DNA of 64,000 nt. It comes from Hyalella azteca (lineage: Eukaryota > Arthropoda > Malacostraca > Amphipoda > Hyalellidae). Location of the stretch: positions 1 through 64,000 of the forward strand of contig NW_025932656.1 in assembly GCF_000764305.2 (NCBI RefSeq), in the 5' to 3' direction. Below, one piece after another: positions 1 through 11,600 of this stretch. The translations under genes and the position numbers were made by a program. Under the pieces are notes generated by a model that saw only the letters and a program-made list of their open reading frames with translations, ran no database searches and was not told where the DNA came from. Numbering within the stretch: position 1 is the first letter of the stretch; each line of letters begins with the position of its first letter.

Positions 1-187
1 ATTCTCTTCATTGTCTCACTTGCTTGTCACACTCTTCATTGTCCCACTTGCTTGTCATTCTCTTCATTGTCTCACTTGCTTCTCACACTCTTCATCGTCT
101 CACTTGCTTGTCACACTCTTCATTGTCTCAATTGCTTGTCATACTCTTCATTGTCTCACTTGCTTGTCACACTCTTCATTGTCTCAC
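1..187. repeat. 28-bp minisatellite, about 6.7 copies
   Basis: A tandem array of a 28-bp pyrimidine-rich unit (core CTTCATTGTCTCACTTGCTT) runs from the left edge with a few substitutions per unit and ends abruptly near 187. Open frames over it on the plus strand are only repeat translations. It lies upstream of the first visible astacin exon and probably sits in an intron of that gene. Confidence 0.9.
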
Positions 188-602
188 AAGTTTGGCACAC
201 TTTTCCTAGCGGCACTGCATGCGCGCACTAGAACGTGTTTAAATTTTGGTATACCATCACAAACAGTTCAAGATGTTTGATTCTATTTGTCGAGTAAACA
301 TGCAGGTTCAAATCAATTTTCAAATGCGGATCGTGAATTATGTCGATAGGTTTCAATGCTCTAAGCTGTCGTGTATTTCGTTTCCAATTGAAACAGTATA
401 AAACTATTTTTTTCATTTATAAAATTTTTGGGGCAAATTTTAATTTGTCAACCATTCGTTGATTATGGAAACGAAAGTGATTATATTTAACAAATCATTT
501 ATGAGTTAAAAGAAGAGAAAATTATGAGCCATATGCCCGTCAGAATGTTTTTATGCTCATGAAAAGATTTTTTTCTATTTCAACAATATTTTTTCACTGC
601 AG

Positions 603-3600
603 ATACGAACTTGAAGACATGCAAGCTCGACAAAGACCCTTGCCTGAACCAAGGCTACATGGGCCCCGCCTGCAAGTGCCTCTGCCCGCCTGGCACAAAG
701 GGCAAGAACTGTGAAGTTCTGAAGATGTCTTATGAAGGTACGAACCAAGTAGACGTGATTTTCAACACCATATGCAACATTAGTATGAAATATTGGGATA
801 TTTCAACGATTATGATCACGCATGGAAGGGATTTTCTTACACGTAACGTGAGCACCTGATTCACTTAAATCCTCGTTCAAAATTGGAAGTAAAAAAATAT
901 ATTCTGATGCATCATTATATAAAATAATTAATATGTTAACAACAGATTCAAATTAATGTTATGAATTTGAATTATTTGTTACAAATTAACTTATTTCTTA
1001 CAATTCAATGTACAAGGTTTTGTGAAAAGTTCCCCGCAAAATTTAGTGGATGCCTTGTAACATCATATTACACCTTACAAATGTAAGGTTCTAATATAAT
1101 TATATTATTATTATTATTAGGCTCCAAATTCTTGCAAAGAAATTTCACAGTACTTTAAACATAATTTAAGCCAGCATGTTCTATTTAATTACTCTGATTT
1201 CTATACTCTAGTTACTTGGATGATATAAGAATGAATTACCTTCATAATTTCAAAATCAACACTCGTGAGTAGATATTCATCACTGAATAATTATGTTTCA
1301 TGATTATAATTATGTAAGATTGTCATCACATTAAAATAGTTATCGCTAGCTTCTATGTTGACTTCGATTATATATAACATAGAAAAGAATGTTCCTCAAG
1401 AAATGTGCCTGATAAAATATTGAAATTGAACTATTTAATTTTTTTTATTATAGATTATATTGTCTTACAGATGCGATGCTGAAATTATTCTGGCCAAATT
1501 CAACCAAGATTACAAAGCCCAATACGGTGGTCCAGACCCCAGGATATCCTGACGCTGTCAACTCTGGTACGGATACAAGAAAACAGTGATAAATGTATAG
1601 ATAGTTGAATTCTGTTATTGTCTAATGATTTCTTTATTTTCTTCCTTTCAGTTAACATTTGGCTGATTATTGTCTATTGGTAGCGATACAAATCAATTGC
1701 AGCTTAATAAAAAATTATGGTTTTTAATAAATAAAATAGATTAACAGTCACTGAATTTTTTGGTATTCTTAAATGAGCGATGATTTAACAGGTGTCATGT
1801 GCACAATTGAATGAAAAGATTAAATGTTCCAAAATCACTTCTCACAAACTAAAAAATATTGCTCTTTTATTTTGTTGATGCTTCAATAATAACGTACTTC
1901 TAATTCGTAACACTATTTAATGATATCCAACTAACAGAATTGGTGATGGACATCGTGCTGCAAGCCGGCAAGTGTGAGCGAGTCGTGCTGACGTTTGAGG
2001 GCTTCAGTGTCATGGAGCGCTCAGCCCAAGGCCTTTGCCAATCTGATAAGCTGGCAATCAAGTCAAAAGTCGACGATGCAAGCCCTAGGTATGTTAGTTA
2101 CTCTTGTGGATGAGATCAAGAATATCTAAGAAAAAATAAGAGGGGTGCTTTAAAAAATTTCCTCTATTTCCTACTCTTGCAGTGAATTTTTAGAGTTTCT
2201 GATTTTTTCATGAGATACAGATGGTAGAATTCAATTATGTTTAGTCAAGTGCGACAAAAAATTGAATAAATGCATTGGCTCTAACATTTCACAAGTATCA
2301 CCTCAACAATACAGAATTTGGGTAGCATTGAAAATCATGTCCATATATACATATTCAATTTATTTATATTTTTTAGCTTTAGTCCGTACTGAGTTCAGTT
2401 TCAAAGTAAGTCATTGATATATTGTTGTGGTTGTAAGGACTTTCTGCGGCAAAGAAATCTTGCCTGGCCAAGTGTTCAAGAGCGACCAGAGCCTCTTGAT
2501 TCTCTCGTACCACGGCTTCAACTACGCGGGAGTCTGGGGAAACAACGGTGGAACTACCGGCTGGAAGGCCTTGTTCACCAAGGAACGCATACCAGGCTGG
2601 TAAGGAATTAACCCTCTATCGCCGTATGTCACTCTCCAGGAATATAAGTTTCAACTTGAATTAAACTTATAAAATTGAGCGTAGAAACCTGAGGATGTTT
2701 GTTCTCAACAGAGAACATTTTAAAGTTGTCGTTCTTTCGGCAACCATCAGTGCGAGTCATTTTGCGCTCACTAGAACGTATGCTTTTTGGGTAGGCTTCT
2801 TATTATATTGCTCCCATTACTCATGCCAGGCTGTAGAGGGTAAATATGTATGCAAAGTTTAATAAGAGCTGATTCGTCTCATGAGTGCGGTGGTTGTCGG
2901 CACATTCCGAAATCGGAGGATGACTATTTGCGGCTAGGGTGAATATATGGGACTGCCTGCATTGTTGACTAGGTGGATGTAGCAGTTTTTCTTCCAGAAA
3001 GTGGGACATGTAGTGTCAGTTGTTGATTATGTTATTATCATCTGAGCGTACGGTAACTAGAGGCAACATCTTAACACAAAAGGTTTATTTGGTCCAACAG
3101 TTGATATTATCTTTTTATCTCTTTGTAAAAGAAGTAAGATATTAATTGACATCTTTTTACGATGTTAAGTTTACGTCCAACGCAAGCGTCCAGTTAGTGC
3201 ATAGAGTCGGAAGACAAGTAGATTAGATAAGTCATAAACACAAATTCAAAACTGTGGATATGTCTCGCACAATTTTTGTGCCTAACAACGCTAGAGAAAC
3301 GTTTTCAAACCTTCTGTCGGTCGATTACTTGGCTCTATCTTCAAGGCAAATATATACTACTTTATCCTTAGAGCGAACTCGTTGAACCTTATTTCAAATC
3401 TTAGGAAACGCAAGGTTTTGCAAATTATTATATACTGTAAATAATTTGAGATTATAATCAAAGTTCATGTTATGATGGAACTTTTTATCGTGATAAAGAA
3501 ACTTTAGACCGAAATATGCACATTTTTAACTACATGTACAGTACTTAGCGGGAATTTGGATAAAAATCGTTAAATATTTTAAATCAATTCACTATTCTCC

Positions 3601-3751
3601 CACTCCAATATCAGTATTCCATGAGAAAATATATCGCGTCTAAAGGTCAGAGCCAAAGCATATACGTATTAGTTAATGTTCTCGTTGTAAGCTCATTTAT
3701 CAACATTCTTTATTTCAAAAACTCTTTATTCTCTCTTTCAGCACGGGTTGA
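603..3751 (+). CDS. Astacin-like zinc metalloprotease, carboxy-terminal exons (EGF + CUB), partial
   Basis: Five spliced exons: 603-737, 1471-1566, 1938-2088, 2438-2599 and 3742-3751 (stop TGA 3749-3751). All junctions keep one frame (phases 1, 1, 2, 2). The first exon encodes an EGF-like module with the pattern CxLDKDPCLN...CKCLCPPGTKGKNCE. The second runs into a CUB start (TPGYPDAVNSG). The third holds the CUB strand CERVVLTFEGF, and the fourth the CUB end FCGKEILPG plus a glycine/tryptophan-rich tail. The last exon adds only three residues (CTG) before the stop. EGF followed by CUB is the usual tail of arthropod astacins (tolloid/BMP1-like secreted proteases). The zinc-binding HExxH domain is not here and should lie left of the window. 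The gene is secreted by family knowledge; the substrate cannot be inferred. A MITE starts 9 bases after the 2599 donor. Confidence 0.82.
1652..1735 (+). other. Possible alternative terminal exon of the astacin gene
   Basis: A good acceptor (polypyrimidine then CAG, ending 1651) is followed in the correct phase by ten codons (VNIWLIIVYW) and a TAG at 1681-1683. AATAAA-like hexamers lie near 1706 and 1728. Used as a terminal exon it would end the protein shortly after the CUB domain begins. It cannot be a cassette exon: the donor at 1680 would shift the frame. Seen in sequence only; usage is speculative. Confidence 0.3.
2608..2843 (-). mobile_element. TTAA-target MITE, copy 1
   Basis: The left end reads TTAACCCTCTATCGCCGTAT and the right end has GTAGAGGG followed by a degenerate TTAA (TAAA). 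The interior matches, in reverse orientation, the copies at 12881-13118 and 21834-22073. TTAA targets with CCCT-starting inverted ends are characteristic of piggyBac-superfamily elements. There is no coding capacity. It lies in the last intron of the astacin gene. Confidence 0.7.
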
Positions 3752-4350
3752 GTGATAGCATCCCTTCTTCCTAACCAAGCAGCTAAATTGTCAGATGTCA
3801 ACGCGATTTCAACATTGGAAAATGGCGGTGATTCACTTTTCATTCTAAACTATTATTCAATGTTATTTCAAAGAAGCGAATTTTATAGTTTCAACGATGA
3901 TTCAAAGTGACATTGCTTGCTGGGTAGAAGCCTATGAAGTCAAGTACTTAAAGTCCTTGCACCGAGTGTCCATAGCAACTGCGTAAGCATGCTCACATTT
4001 AGGATGGTCATTCTGCATCTGACCTAACCCATTCCGGCCTAACTTTTTCTGACCTAACCTACACAAATTGCAACACTTCTCTACCCAGACAAACTTTATA
4101 GCGTGTTATTTGAGTGGTTATTATTATTTACATGGTATTATTTGCATGTACTGATCGCTTGGCTAGGTGTTTCTTTGACAATCTATACCTCCTCCACCGA
4201 AGACATTCCAATGGCCATCAGCTACTCACGAATTCAAGTCAATTTATTTAACATGCATATTCTTGTACGCGGAATATTCTTCAAGAAGATTAACCTTTCT
4301 TTGCAGCGCAGGGGAAGACGATATATAAAAATGTGTGTGTTTTGAATAAA
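3752..4350 (+). other. Probable 3' UTR and polyadenylation signal of the astacin gene
   Basis: After the TGA at 3749-3751 no further coding frame with domain support is seen. The first good AATAAA hexamer is at 4345-4350. The stretch contains a dispersed repeat copy (about 3925-4100). Where the transcript truly ends is inferred from the hexamer only. Confidence 0.4.
3925..4100 (+). repeat. Dispersed repeat with CCGGCCTAAC motifs, copy 1
   Basis: The stretch from AGCCTATGAAGTCA through repeated CCTAAC motifs to GCAACACTTCTC matches the reverse complement of about 10490-10672. It lies in the presumed 3' UTR of the astacin gene. No coding capacity and no terminal repeats were recognised, so the class is unknown. 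Confidence 0.6.
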
Positions 4351-5505
4351 GGCAATTGTAGCTACACTTCAATAATATTATGTTCAAATTGTTCCCTAGC
4401 AAATTCAATTGGGAAAAATTTATGAGAAAATTCGCATGCGAGCGCAGGCTTTCCCGGCTGACTAAAACTAAAGTTCTTATTATGTGACAGGGGCCGGAGT
4501 TTAGGGTCCAGCTGCTCAGAGTTGTCAGTTCTTCTCTTGCTAATTCTCTGTTATCTAATTTCTTGTCGTGTGTTTTTTGATGTTTCTCCCGCTCATTTAT
4601 ATTAAACCCTGAATTGGCTCTACCAGCTTGTTGGTTTTTTTTTCTTAAATTTGGTGTGCATCTCTAAGCAATGATTGTAACTCGTTCTTTTAACGAGATT
4701 TAATGCAATAAAGCGAACTTACAGCTGTATTATTGAACCTTCTCGTCTACGTCTAGAGTGAAAGGTTGCGCGAAGTGGAACAAATGCTGCACCACTCCGA
4801 ACGTCGCGACCTGTAAAGGAATCCGCTCTAGTTAATCGCCTCATTTAAATACTTATATAATATATGATATAATATAATATAATAATATAATATAATATAA
4901 TATAATACAATACAATATAATATAATATAATATAATATAATATAATATAATACAAATACTCGGGAGCTCATAAATACCAAAAATGAATTGTGCGATCATT
5001 ACATCTTAATAATATGATTTGTTCGCAACATTCTAGGGCTATCCAAATACTGGGTTGATTCTTAGACAATAATTTTGAAGAGAAACATAGAACGGCTCGG
5101 ATGTCCTTAATTGCACGAGAGTGCCATGTTGGGCACGGAGCTTGCAGGCAACAGTCAGGAAACGTGCACAGAATTATTGAATCTAATATTATTATTGGCG
5201 TGTTATTGAATCTAATATTATTATTGACGCGTTGTACCAAGATAGCTTAGAGAAAAAACACTGGAAAGTAACTAGGTGCTATCAACGTACAATTTCTAGC
5301 AGCTGCCGTGTCAGTCGGCATGGGCTAAGCACATAAAAGCACATTATTCCGGTTTAAGTCCAGCTGCGTCCGTTTATTCCTGTTTACGTCTGGTTATTCT
5401 ATGTAGTCCACGTCTCATAATTTCCGTACGCCCAGTTATTTCAATTTACGTCTGATTATTCCGTTTACAACTCAGCCGGTGCCAGCGTCGTCTCCTAGCT
5501 GTGGC
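4351..5505. other. Intergenic stretch with simple and short tandem repeats
   Basis: No gene seen. It holds a TATAA pentanucleotide array at about 4852-4953 and a roughly 31-bp tandem doublet at 5171-5232 (core ATTGAATCTAATATTATTAT). About 5340-5470 has a degenerate series of 20-mers related to TTATTCCGTTTACGTCTG. Confidence 0.6.
4852..4953. repeat. (TATAA)n microsatellite
   Basis: About 20 near-perfect TATAA units, with a few TACAA variants in the middle. Confidence 0.9.
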
Positions 5506-5509
5506 TCAG

Positions 5510-5800
5510 TAACGAGCATCGCATGCACTACGGGCTCATACCCAAGGACTTGCTCTATGGAGAACTAGACACGCCCAACTGGCCGCCCTGTTTTGCGTTT
5601 TAAGGACGTCTGCAAACGCGATTTTATAACAGCCGACATCGACCCCCGAAACCGTGGAGTAGCTTGCTGACAACCGCTGCGGTTGGCCAAGGACCGTGCG
5701 GAAGGGAGTCTGTTTGAGGTTTGAAGACAAGTGTTGTCTTCGATAAGCTCGACAGCAGGCACAGATCATCAACAACAATTCAGACCTTATTTGCGTCAAA
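5510..5800 (+). pseudogene. Relic of a LINE ORF2 carboxy-terminal region
   Basis: Frames switch several times, but short matches to the region after the reverse transcriptase of many arthropod non-LTR elements appear in order: IPKDLLYGELDTPNW, then KDVCKRDF...DIDP, then LADNRCGWPRTVRKGV. At least two frameshifts and one in-frame stop separate them. The LINE clade is not assignable. No intact reverse transcriptase lies upstream. Confidence 0.6.
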
Positions 5801-8130
5801 TACGGTCAAAAGTGTAATGCCGAACTGGCTCGCCACTCGAGGCGCGGCCGTCATCTATAGTTGTGCTGCGTGACAGTCGGGGCGCAGCCATTAATCGAGC
5901 TGGGCTGGGCAGATGTGAAGCATACATACTCGCTGTAACGGCTGAAATCCATTATTCAGCTTATAGGTGGTTACCAACCTTCCTATGCGATGGCTTTCAC
6001 GTTTTCTGGCTATAATTTAATTCACACCAGAGCATGGCAATTAAAAGCTGGTTGAACGGAACACATGAAATTTAATACAGAAACAAATTTTCGTCTAGCC
6101 GTAACCACAGCTTGAAATTAGTTTGCATTTAGGTCTACAAAATTAAAGATAGAGAATTAAGTAGAGTATTAGGTTTTATATAGAGTAATAACTTTAAGTA
6201 GATTATTAATAAATTTCCAGAGATCAGAGATGATCACAAAACCCTAATGCATTGCTGAAACCTGGATCTGGTCATGAGATTTTGTCAATCAATATTGGGG
6301 ATAAGGTAGAATGCTTTCGTTTTAAGCCCATAACAAATAACTCATCAAAAAAGTGTAAAATTATCTGCAAACGATTTAAAACTTGTTTCATACTTTGGGA
6401 ATTCATAAAAGAATGACAGTGACAGAACCAGCGTCATGTATAGTACGACAATTCGGTAACCTCGCAGCTCCTCGACCATAACATTCGATCATGAAACTTT
6501 CAATGATTTCATGATCGAAATAGTGTAGAGAAAATTAGGTGAGGGCTTCTATTTATTTCAAAATAGCTAGGAAAGAAAATAAATAGAAATACTTCAAAAA
6601 ATAAATAGCAATAAACCAAAATCGTGGGAGTGCATGCGGGCAAAGTTTAACTAATTAATGTCCTTCTGATATGAAAACTCAGTTCGTATGCACCAACTTA
6701 TCCTGAGGCAGCAACCACTTCGAGGTCACGTACTAGAATAGAAGCATTACAGCTGGACTTTCCCACGAGCAACTTCATACATGTTTTTTAACGTGGGAAT
6801 AATTGTTCACAGTCTTTAAATTAGCTGAATCGTTTTCATTCATTTTAAAAATGCTCATACGTCAAGTTTTGTCATTTTTTTATATCGTCTAATGGTGTCG
6901 CAATGGTAAGGATTATCACAATCATTACCACGAAAACAAATGAAAACTTTAGTTTCGGCTATTGTCCCGACCTCCATATCGTGCCCCCAGGAAGCGTCAG
7001 TTGCGCTATACTACACGAGAAGCACTCAAGCAAGAGGAAGGTTATTTTTAAACACATTTTTTAACATGATGGTTGTTTGTACACACACGTGTGACTGGCA
7101 TGGTTATTATGACACACACGTGTTAATAAGAAGGTTATTGATACACAAACGTTTTAAAATTAATGTTATTATTAAACTCTTGTGTTCACACGAAGGTTAT
7201 TATTACACTCATGTCATGTTATAACATGAAGGTTATGATTACACTCGTGTTAACATTTAGATTATTGTTACAACCATACATGAATGTGAACAAAATCAAA
7301 CTTTAAGAATAATAAATTTGATCGGAACCATAGTAACAATTCAATAACTGGGAAAATAACAGAATTGGGAAATTGGAGGTTATTAATCGTAGAAATCATT
7401 ATATATCTGAATCTCTTTAATAGTATATTTTTATTAAATGATACGCGAATTTAAATTGAAACATGCAACACCGTACGTTGGCATAATCTACTTGCAAACA
7501 AAATATTGTGAATGGTTTCATAGATGATATAAGGGAAAAACGTACATCATAGCATATAGTACTTGCATTTACTGAAAATAGTGAAGCACTAATTGGAACT
7601 TCAAGGTTTGAAACTTTGAGTATTGATTTGCATTTGAAGATTTCTTATTTACCATCCAAAAAATTGATAAAATTTTAAATATTTGGGTGACAAAGAATAA
7701 AAAAAAATTTGGTAATGTTTTTTTGCATGAATTTTTTTATTTACGTTAATTGAACAAAAAATCCGTTATTGTTATATTCTGAGTAATGTATCAGTGTGGA
7801 AATATGCTTGGCTTGGTCGATATGACTTAGTTGCATCAATAAACGTTTATCAATATTGTCCAGACCAATCGACATCTGAAAATTAAAACTGAATGAAAAA
7901 AACCTTTCCTAGTTAATATAACAACGATATTCACCGGTTTCATTTAGAACAGGAAATAACAAAATAGTCATGAATTAACATATGAGGTAAATTGAGTCTC
8001 TTACATAAATCTGAGCGTCATATTTAGATAACAGACAGGAATAATAAGCCCATGTTAGAGATAAGATAACGCAGGCGCCGGGGGCCTGATGCCGGGACCC
8101 GAGCACAGCTCATCCAGACGTCGCGCGAGC
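5801..8130. other. Intergenic stretch, no gene recognised
   Basis: AT-rich. The only structured part is a degenerate tandem array at about 7030-7265. A GC-rich patch at 8068-8180 precedes the chitin-binding gene and is treated as its probable first exon or promoter region. Confidence 0.5.
7030..7265. repeat. Degenerate tandem repeat, GGTTATTATTACACTCGTGT-like
   Basis: Six or seven units of roughly 30-38 bases share the order GGTTATT, ACAC, CGTGT, TTAAYA. Each contains a small palindrome such as ACACACGTGTG. Units are strongly diverged, so the array is old. Confidence 0.6.
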
Positions 8131-8187
8131 AGCACGCAGCACCTCCCTGCGGCCTAACTGCACGCACGACGGCAACACCGCTGTGGA
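8130..8187 (+). promoter_or_regulatory. Probable noncoding first exon of chitin-binding gene A
   Basis: The string GCACGACGGCAACA (8164-8177) matches, with one change, GCACGACAGCAACA at 17892-17905 in the first exon of paralogue B. Surrounding bases also resemble it (AACTGC before, CTG after). No clear TATA box is seen and the donor is not obvious, so the exact limits are uncertain. Confidence 0.35.
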
Positions 8188-8650
8188 GGTCAGGATGGTT
8201 ACATTCAAATATCAGTTAAAAAATGATTTCTTGAGTGAAAAAATTATTTTGTTGAGCTATTTTTATTTAAGGTTCAGCCAACAATTCCGGGATCCTATTC
8301 TATACTTCATCCGAGTATTTTTTCCCTTTGCATTAAACAACTTAAGTTTTGCAGTTTCATTTTTTCATTTACAGCCACCGTTGTTTTCAGTTGATTCCGC
8401 TACAAAGGCGCTTCTTACATATGGAGTCCCATATATATGGTAATATTGCATGGCAGATAAGACGATTGGTGACCGGCGTAGGCAAGATAACGATGCATAC
8501 GTACAGTGCACACCAAGAGGAGAGGAGGGGATGTTCGTATAGCTTTTCTGTATAAGTGATAACGTTCGTCGTGTGAATTTGCTATAATTTATACAAATGT
8601 AACTTTTAAAATGTTAAATAAATGAATAATTTACTTCTTTTACTTCGCAG

Positions 8651-11600
8651 GAAACTGAAAATTCAGAAGGGAAGAACGGCGTCGAAATGTTGCGAGGAGT
8701 ATCTGTGGTGAGAATCATTACGGCTTTTCTTAAGAACTAAGCAATTTAATTCCTGTAGTTCCCATCGATATATCCTGAGAAAAAAAGCGTTTATTAATTT
8801 TAAGTCGTCCTTAGCCTACGCTGAGGCAAAAATCTATTCGCTCTATATCATTTATCATGTCGGACTTATAATATGTGTTTTCATACACAACAGGAAATTT
8901 GTTTCTAAAACATATAAAATTAAACAAATTTCATTGTGTAATTCATTCAATGAATTTCATTTCATTGTTTCGCGTCGGAATTGCACATCGTGTTGCAGTC
9001 GATCAGTGCAGGAGATTGCGAAGTCGGTGAAGACTATTGAGGCTTGTACACGGGGCCACTAGTGGCGACCACTACAACTTTCAGATAATAACCATCACTA
9101 TTTATCGCGCTACTGGCCTCGTGTATAGGCGCTACTGGTCACTGAAAAACCCAGTAGCGTTGTAGGGGATTGTTGTTTACACGAGACTAGTAGCATGATA
9201 ATTAATGACGGTAGCATTTGAAAATTGTACTGGTCGCCACTAGTGGCCATTGTATCAGGACCTATGTGAGATATAGTGGTTCATAGAAATATTTTATGCT
9301 TCTTGATAATATGTGAGATATTGTTGTTCACTGAAACATTTAATGCTTCTTGATATCAATTTCCATTTTTTGGAAAGGTACGGGGGCCTTTAATATTGGT
9401 TATCTTATATTAAAAAATACTGGCAATTGAATTATTTCTTCGACAATAAAGCACTTCTTCTATCTCTATTCATTGTCTTTATTTATTTGGTATCTTTGCT
9501 CTTTGTTCGAATTTTTTATAACCTATAAAAATCCCTATTTTACTATAATTTTGAAATATCAACACAATCCATTTATTTTACTGATATTTTTCATTTGCAT
9601 TGGAAACCATTTCTGTCCCAGGATAAATCTAACTCGTCATTAATTCATATTTTCCCTTGCTTTTGCAGGTGTTGCTGATCGTCGTGGTGGCGGTCAGGTG
9701 AGGGTTAGGTACAATCTAATATATTTATTTAATTTCTCATTTCCATTGAAATCTTCCGTTAAAAAAATAGATGCACTGCAAAATTTCAGGGCAGGTAATT
9801 TCAAAACATCGCACGTAACTCCGAACATGAAGCGCCGTTTCTGCCGTTAATGGACATCCACTCCATACCTCACAATAGATGTTCTTGAACATTTCTTTTT
9901 AAAGTTAATTACTAGATGTCTAAGAATTGCACGTTTATGTAAATTAGTTATTTATGGGCCTGTCACCGCAGTAAAAAGGGGCTATTGCAATATCCATTAT
10001 AAGAGTAATTACAGTGTCGGGATTTTACGAGGACCTAAATTTTTTATATTATATACTATTATCTTCTTTATTATTTTATCTATTTTTTTAGTGGTGAGAA
10101 CATGAGGTGTTACAAAAGAAGGCCGCAGCCGTAGGCCACAAATTTTAATCTTGAATAAACCCTGTAGCCAAAGCCCCGCTTCCCCATGCATTAACTTTAC
10201 TCAGCTCAGAGCTAGAAGCCACAGACTACGCTTGAACTCTGTTATCCATACAAGCTACACACTGCCAAAAGATATTAGCGCCATAGGTCATCAGCCAATG
10301 CTTAAGCATGTTCGCTCATAGCAGGCAGTTCCTTATCCGGCTGTACCTACTCCGGCCTACTCCGGCCTAACCTTTTCTGGCCTAACCTATTCAAGCTGTC
10401 CCGGCTCACTATATACCTTCTGGCAACCAATGACTACCTCTACCAGCACACTTGGACCGCATTTCTAACTTCCTGCAGCCAATGAGGTTAGGTTAGGTCC
10501 GCTCAAGTTTGATTTAGGTGGAGAAATGTTGCAACTTGTATAGGTTGGGCCTGAAGAGGTTAGGCCGGAAGAGACTTGGCCAGATTCAGTGTGGCCATGT
10601 TTACCTTTAGCAAGCTCAAGTTGTGGCTGTGGACATCCGGCTATGGATTTCAGCACCTGACTTCATAGGCTGTTATGCCCTCTAACGTTCTTACCTACGG
10701 AAAGAAATATGAACTAAGTGTGAAATTTGGCAACGCTGGCCTCTGGCATGCGCCCCCTTACGAAACACAGTCTTGACTGAAATATTTCAGAAAACACCAC
10801 TAAAATTTGTTAAAACTGCAAATAAATAATAAATTTTTTTAAATTCATCGTCGGAGCACTGATGGAGGTTTTGTTTAATGCCATTTAAACAGATATTTCT
10901 TGAATTCGAATAGGTTTAGTTTAGGATCTATCAAGAAGAAGAAAAAGACGATTCGTTAACACAAAAGTGATGATCATATCCGAAGAATGGGATATCCCAT
11001 GTAACGTCAGACTGAGCTACTTGTTGAATGACATATAAATTATCTACAACAAAAAAGCAGTTAAACCTGGCATTTCTCACGAGGTTACATGTGACAATCT
11101 GTAAGTTCAACAAGCGCGTTAACCTGACTGGGTATAGGATGGAATTGCTCGGTGATGGTGAGTAGGATACCCAATTGCCTGGGTATGCATAGGCAGAGAA
11201 CAGATAAATTTTATGGCATATAATTAGCCAAGTTTGCAACTTATAAAAACCATTTAGGCTCTGAATGCTAAACTTTTAATGACATAATTGATGGAGAAAT
11301 TGATCACTTGATTTCAGGCTCACTCTTTCCAATCCAATCTGGCACTGTTACGTACAAAAATTGAAAGAAGGTTAGTAAAAAAACCTGAATGTCAAGCATA
11401 ATATTTCAAATACTCAAATAGATGTTTATAAATAGATTAATAATTACGATATAAGTTGACTAAAACTTTGGTCTTGTGCGCAGAGGCCTACCAATGCTCG
11501 AGTCAACCCTCTGCCCGATTGGGTCGGTCACTAAACAAGAGTTTCACTGCGCCAGTTGTCTACAGCCATACTTGTGTGATCCAACAGGCGGACTAGTGGT

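Noticed and set aside
4103..4345. 80-codon open frame after the astacin stop
   Set aside because: It lies in the presumed 3' UTR, has no domain or splice support, and overlaps a dispersed repeat's end.
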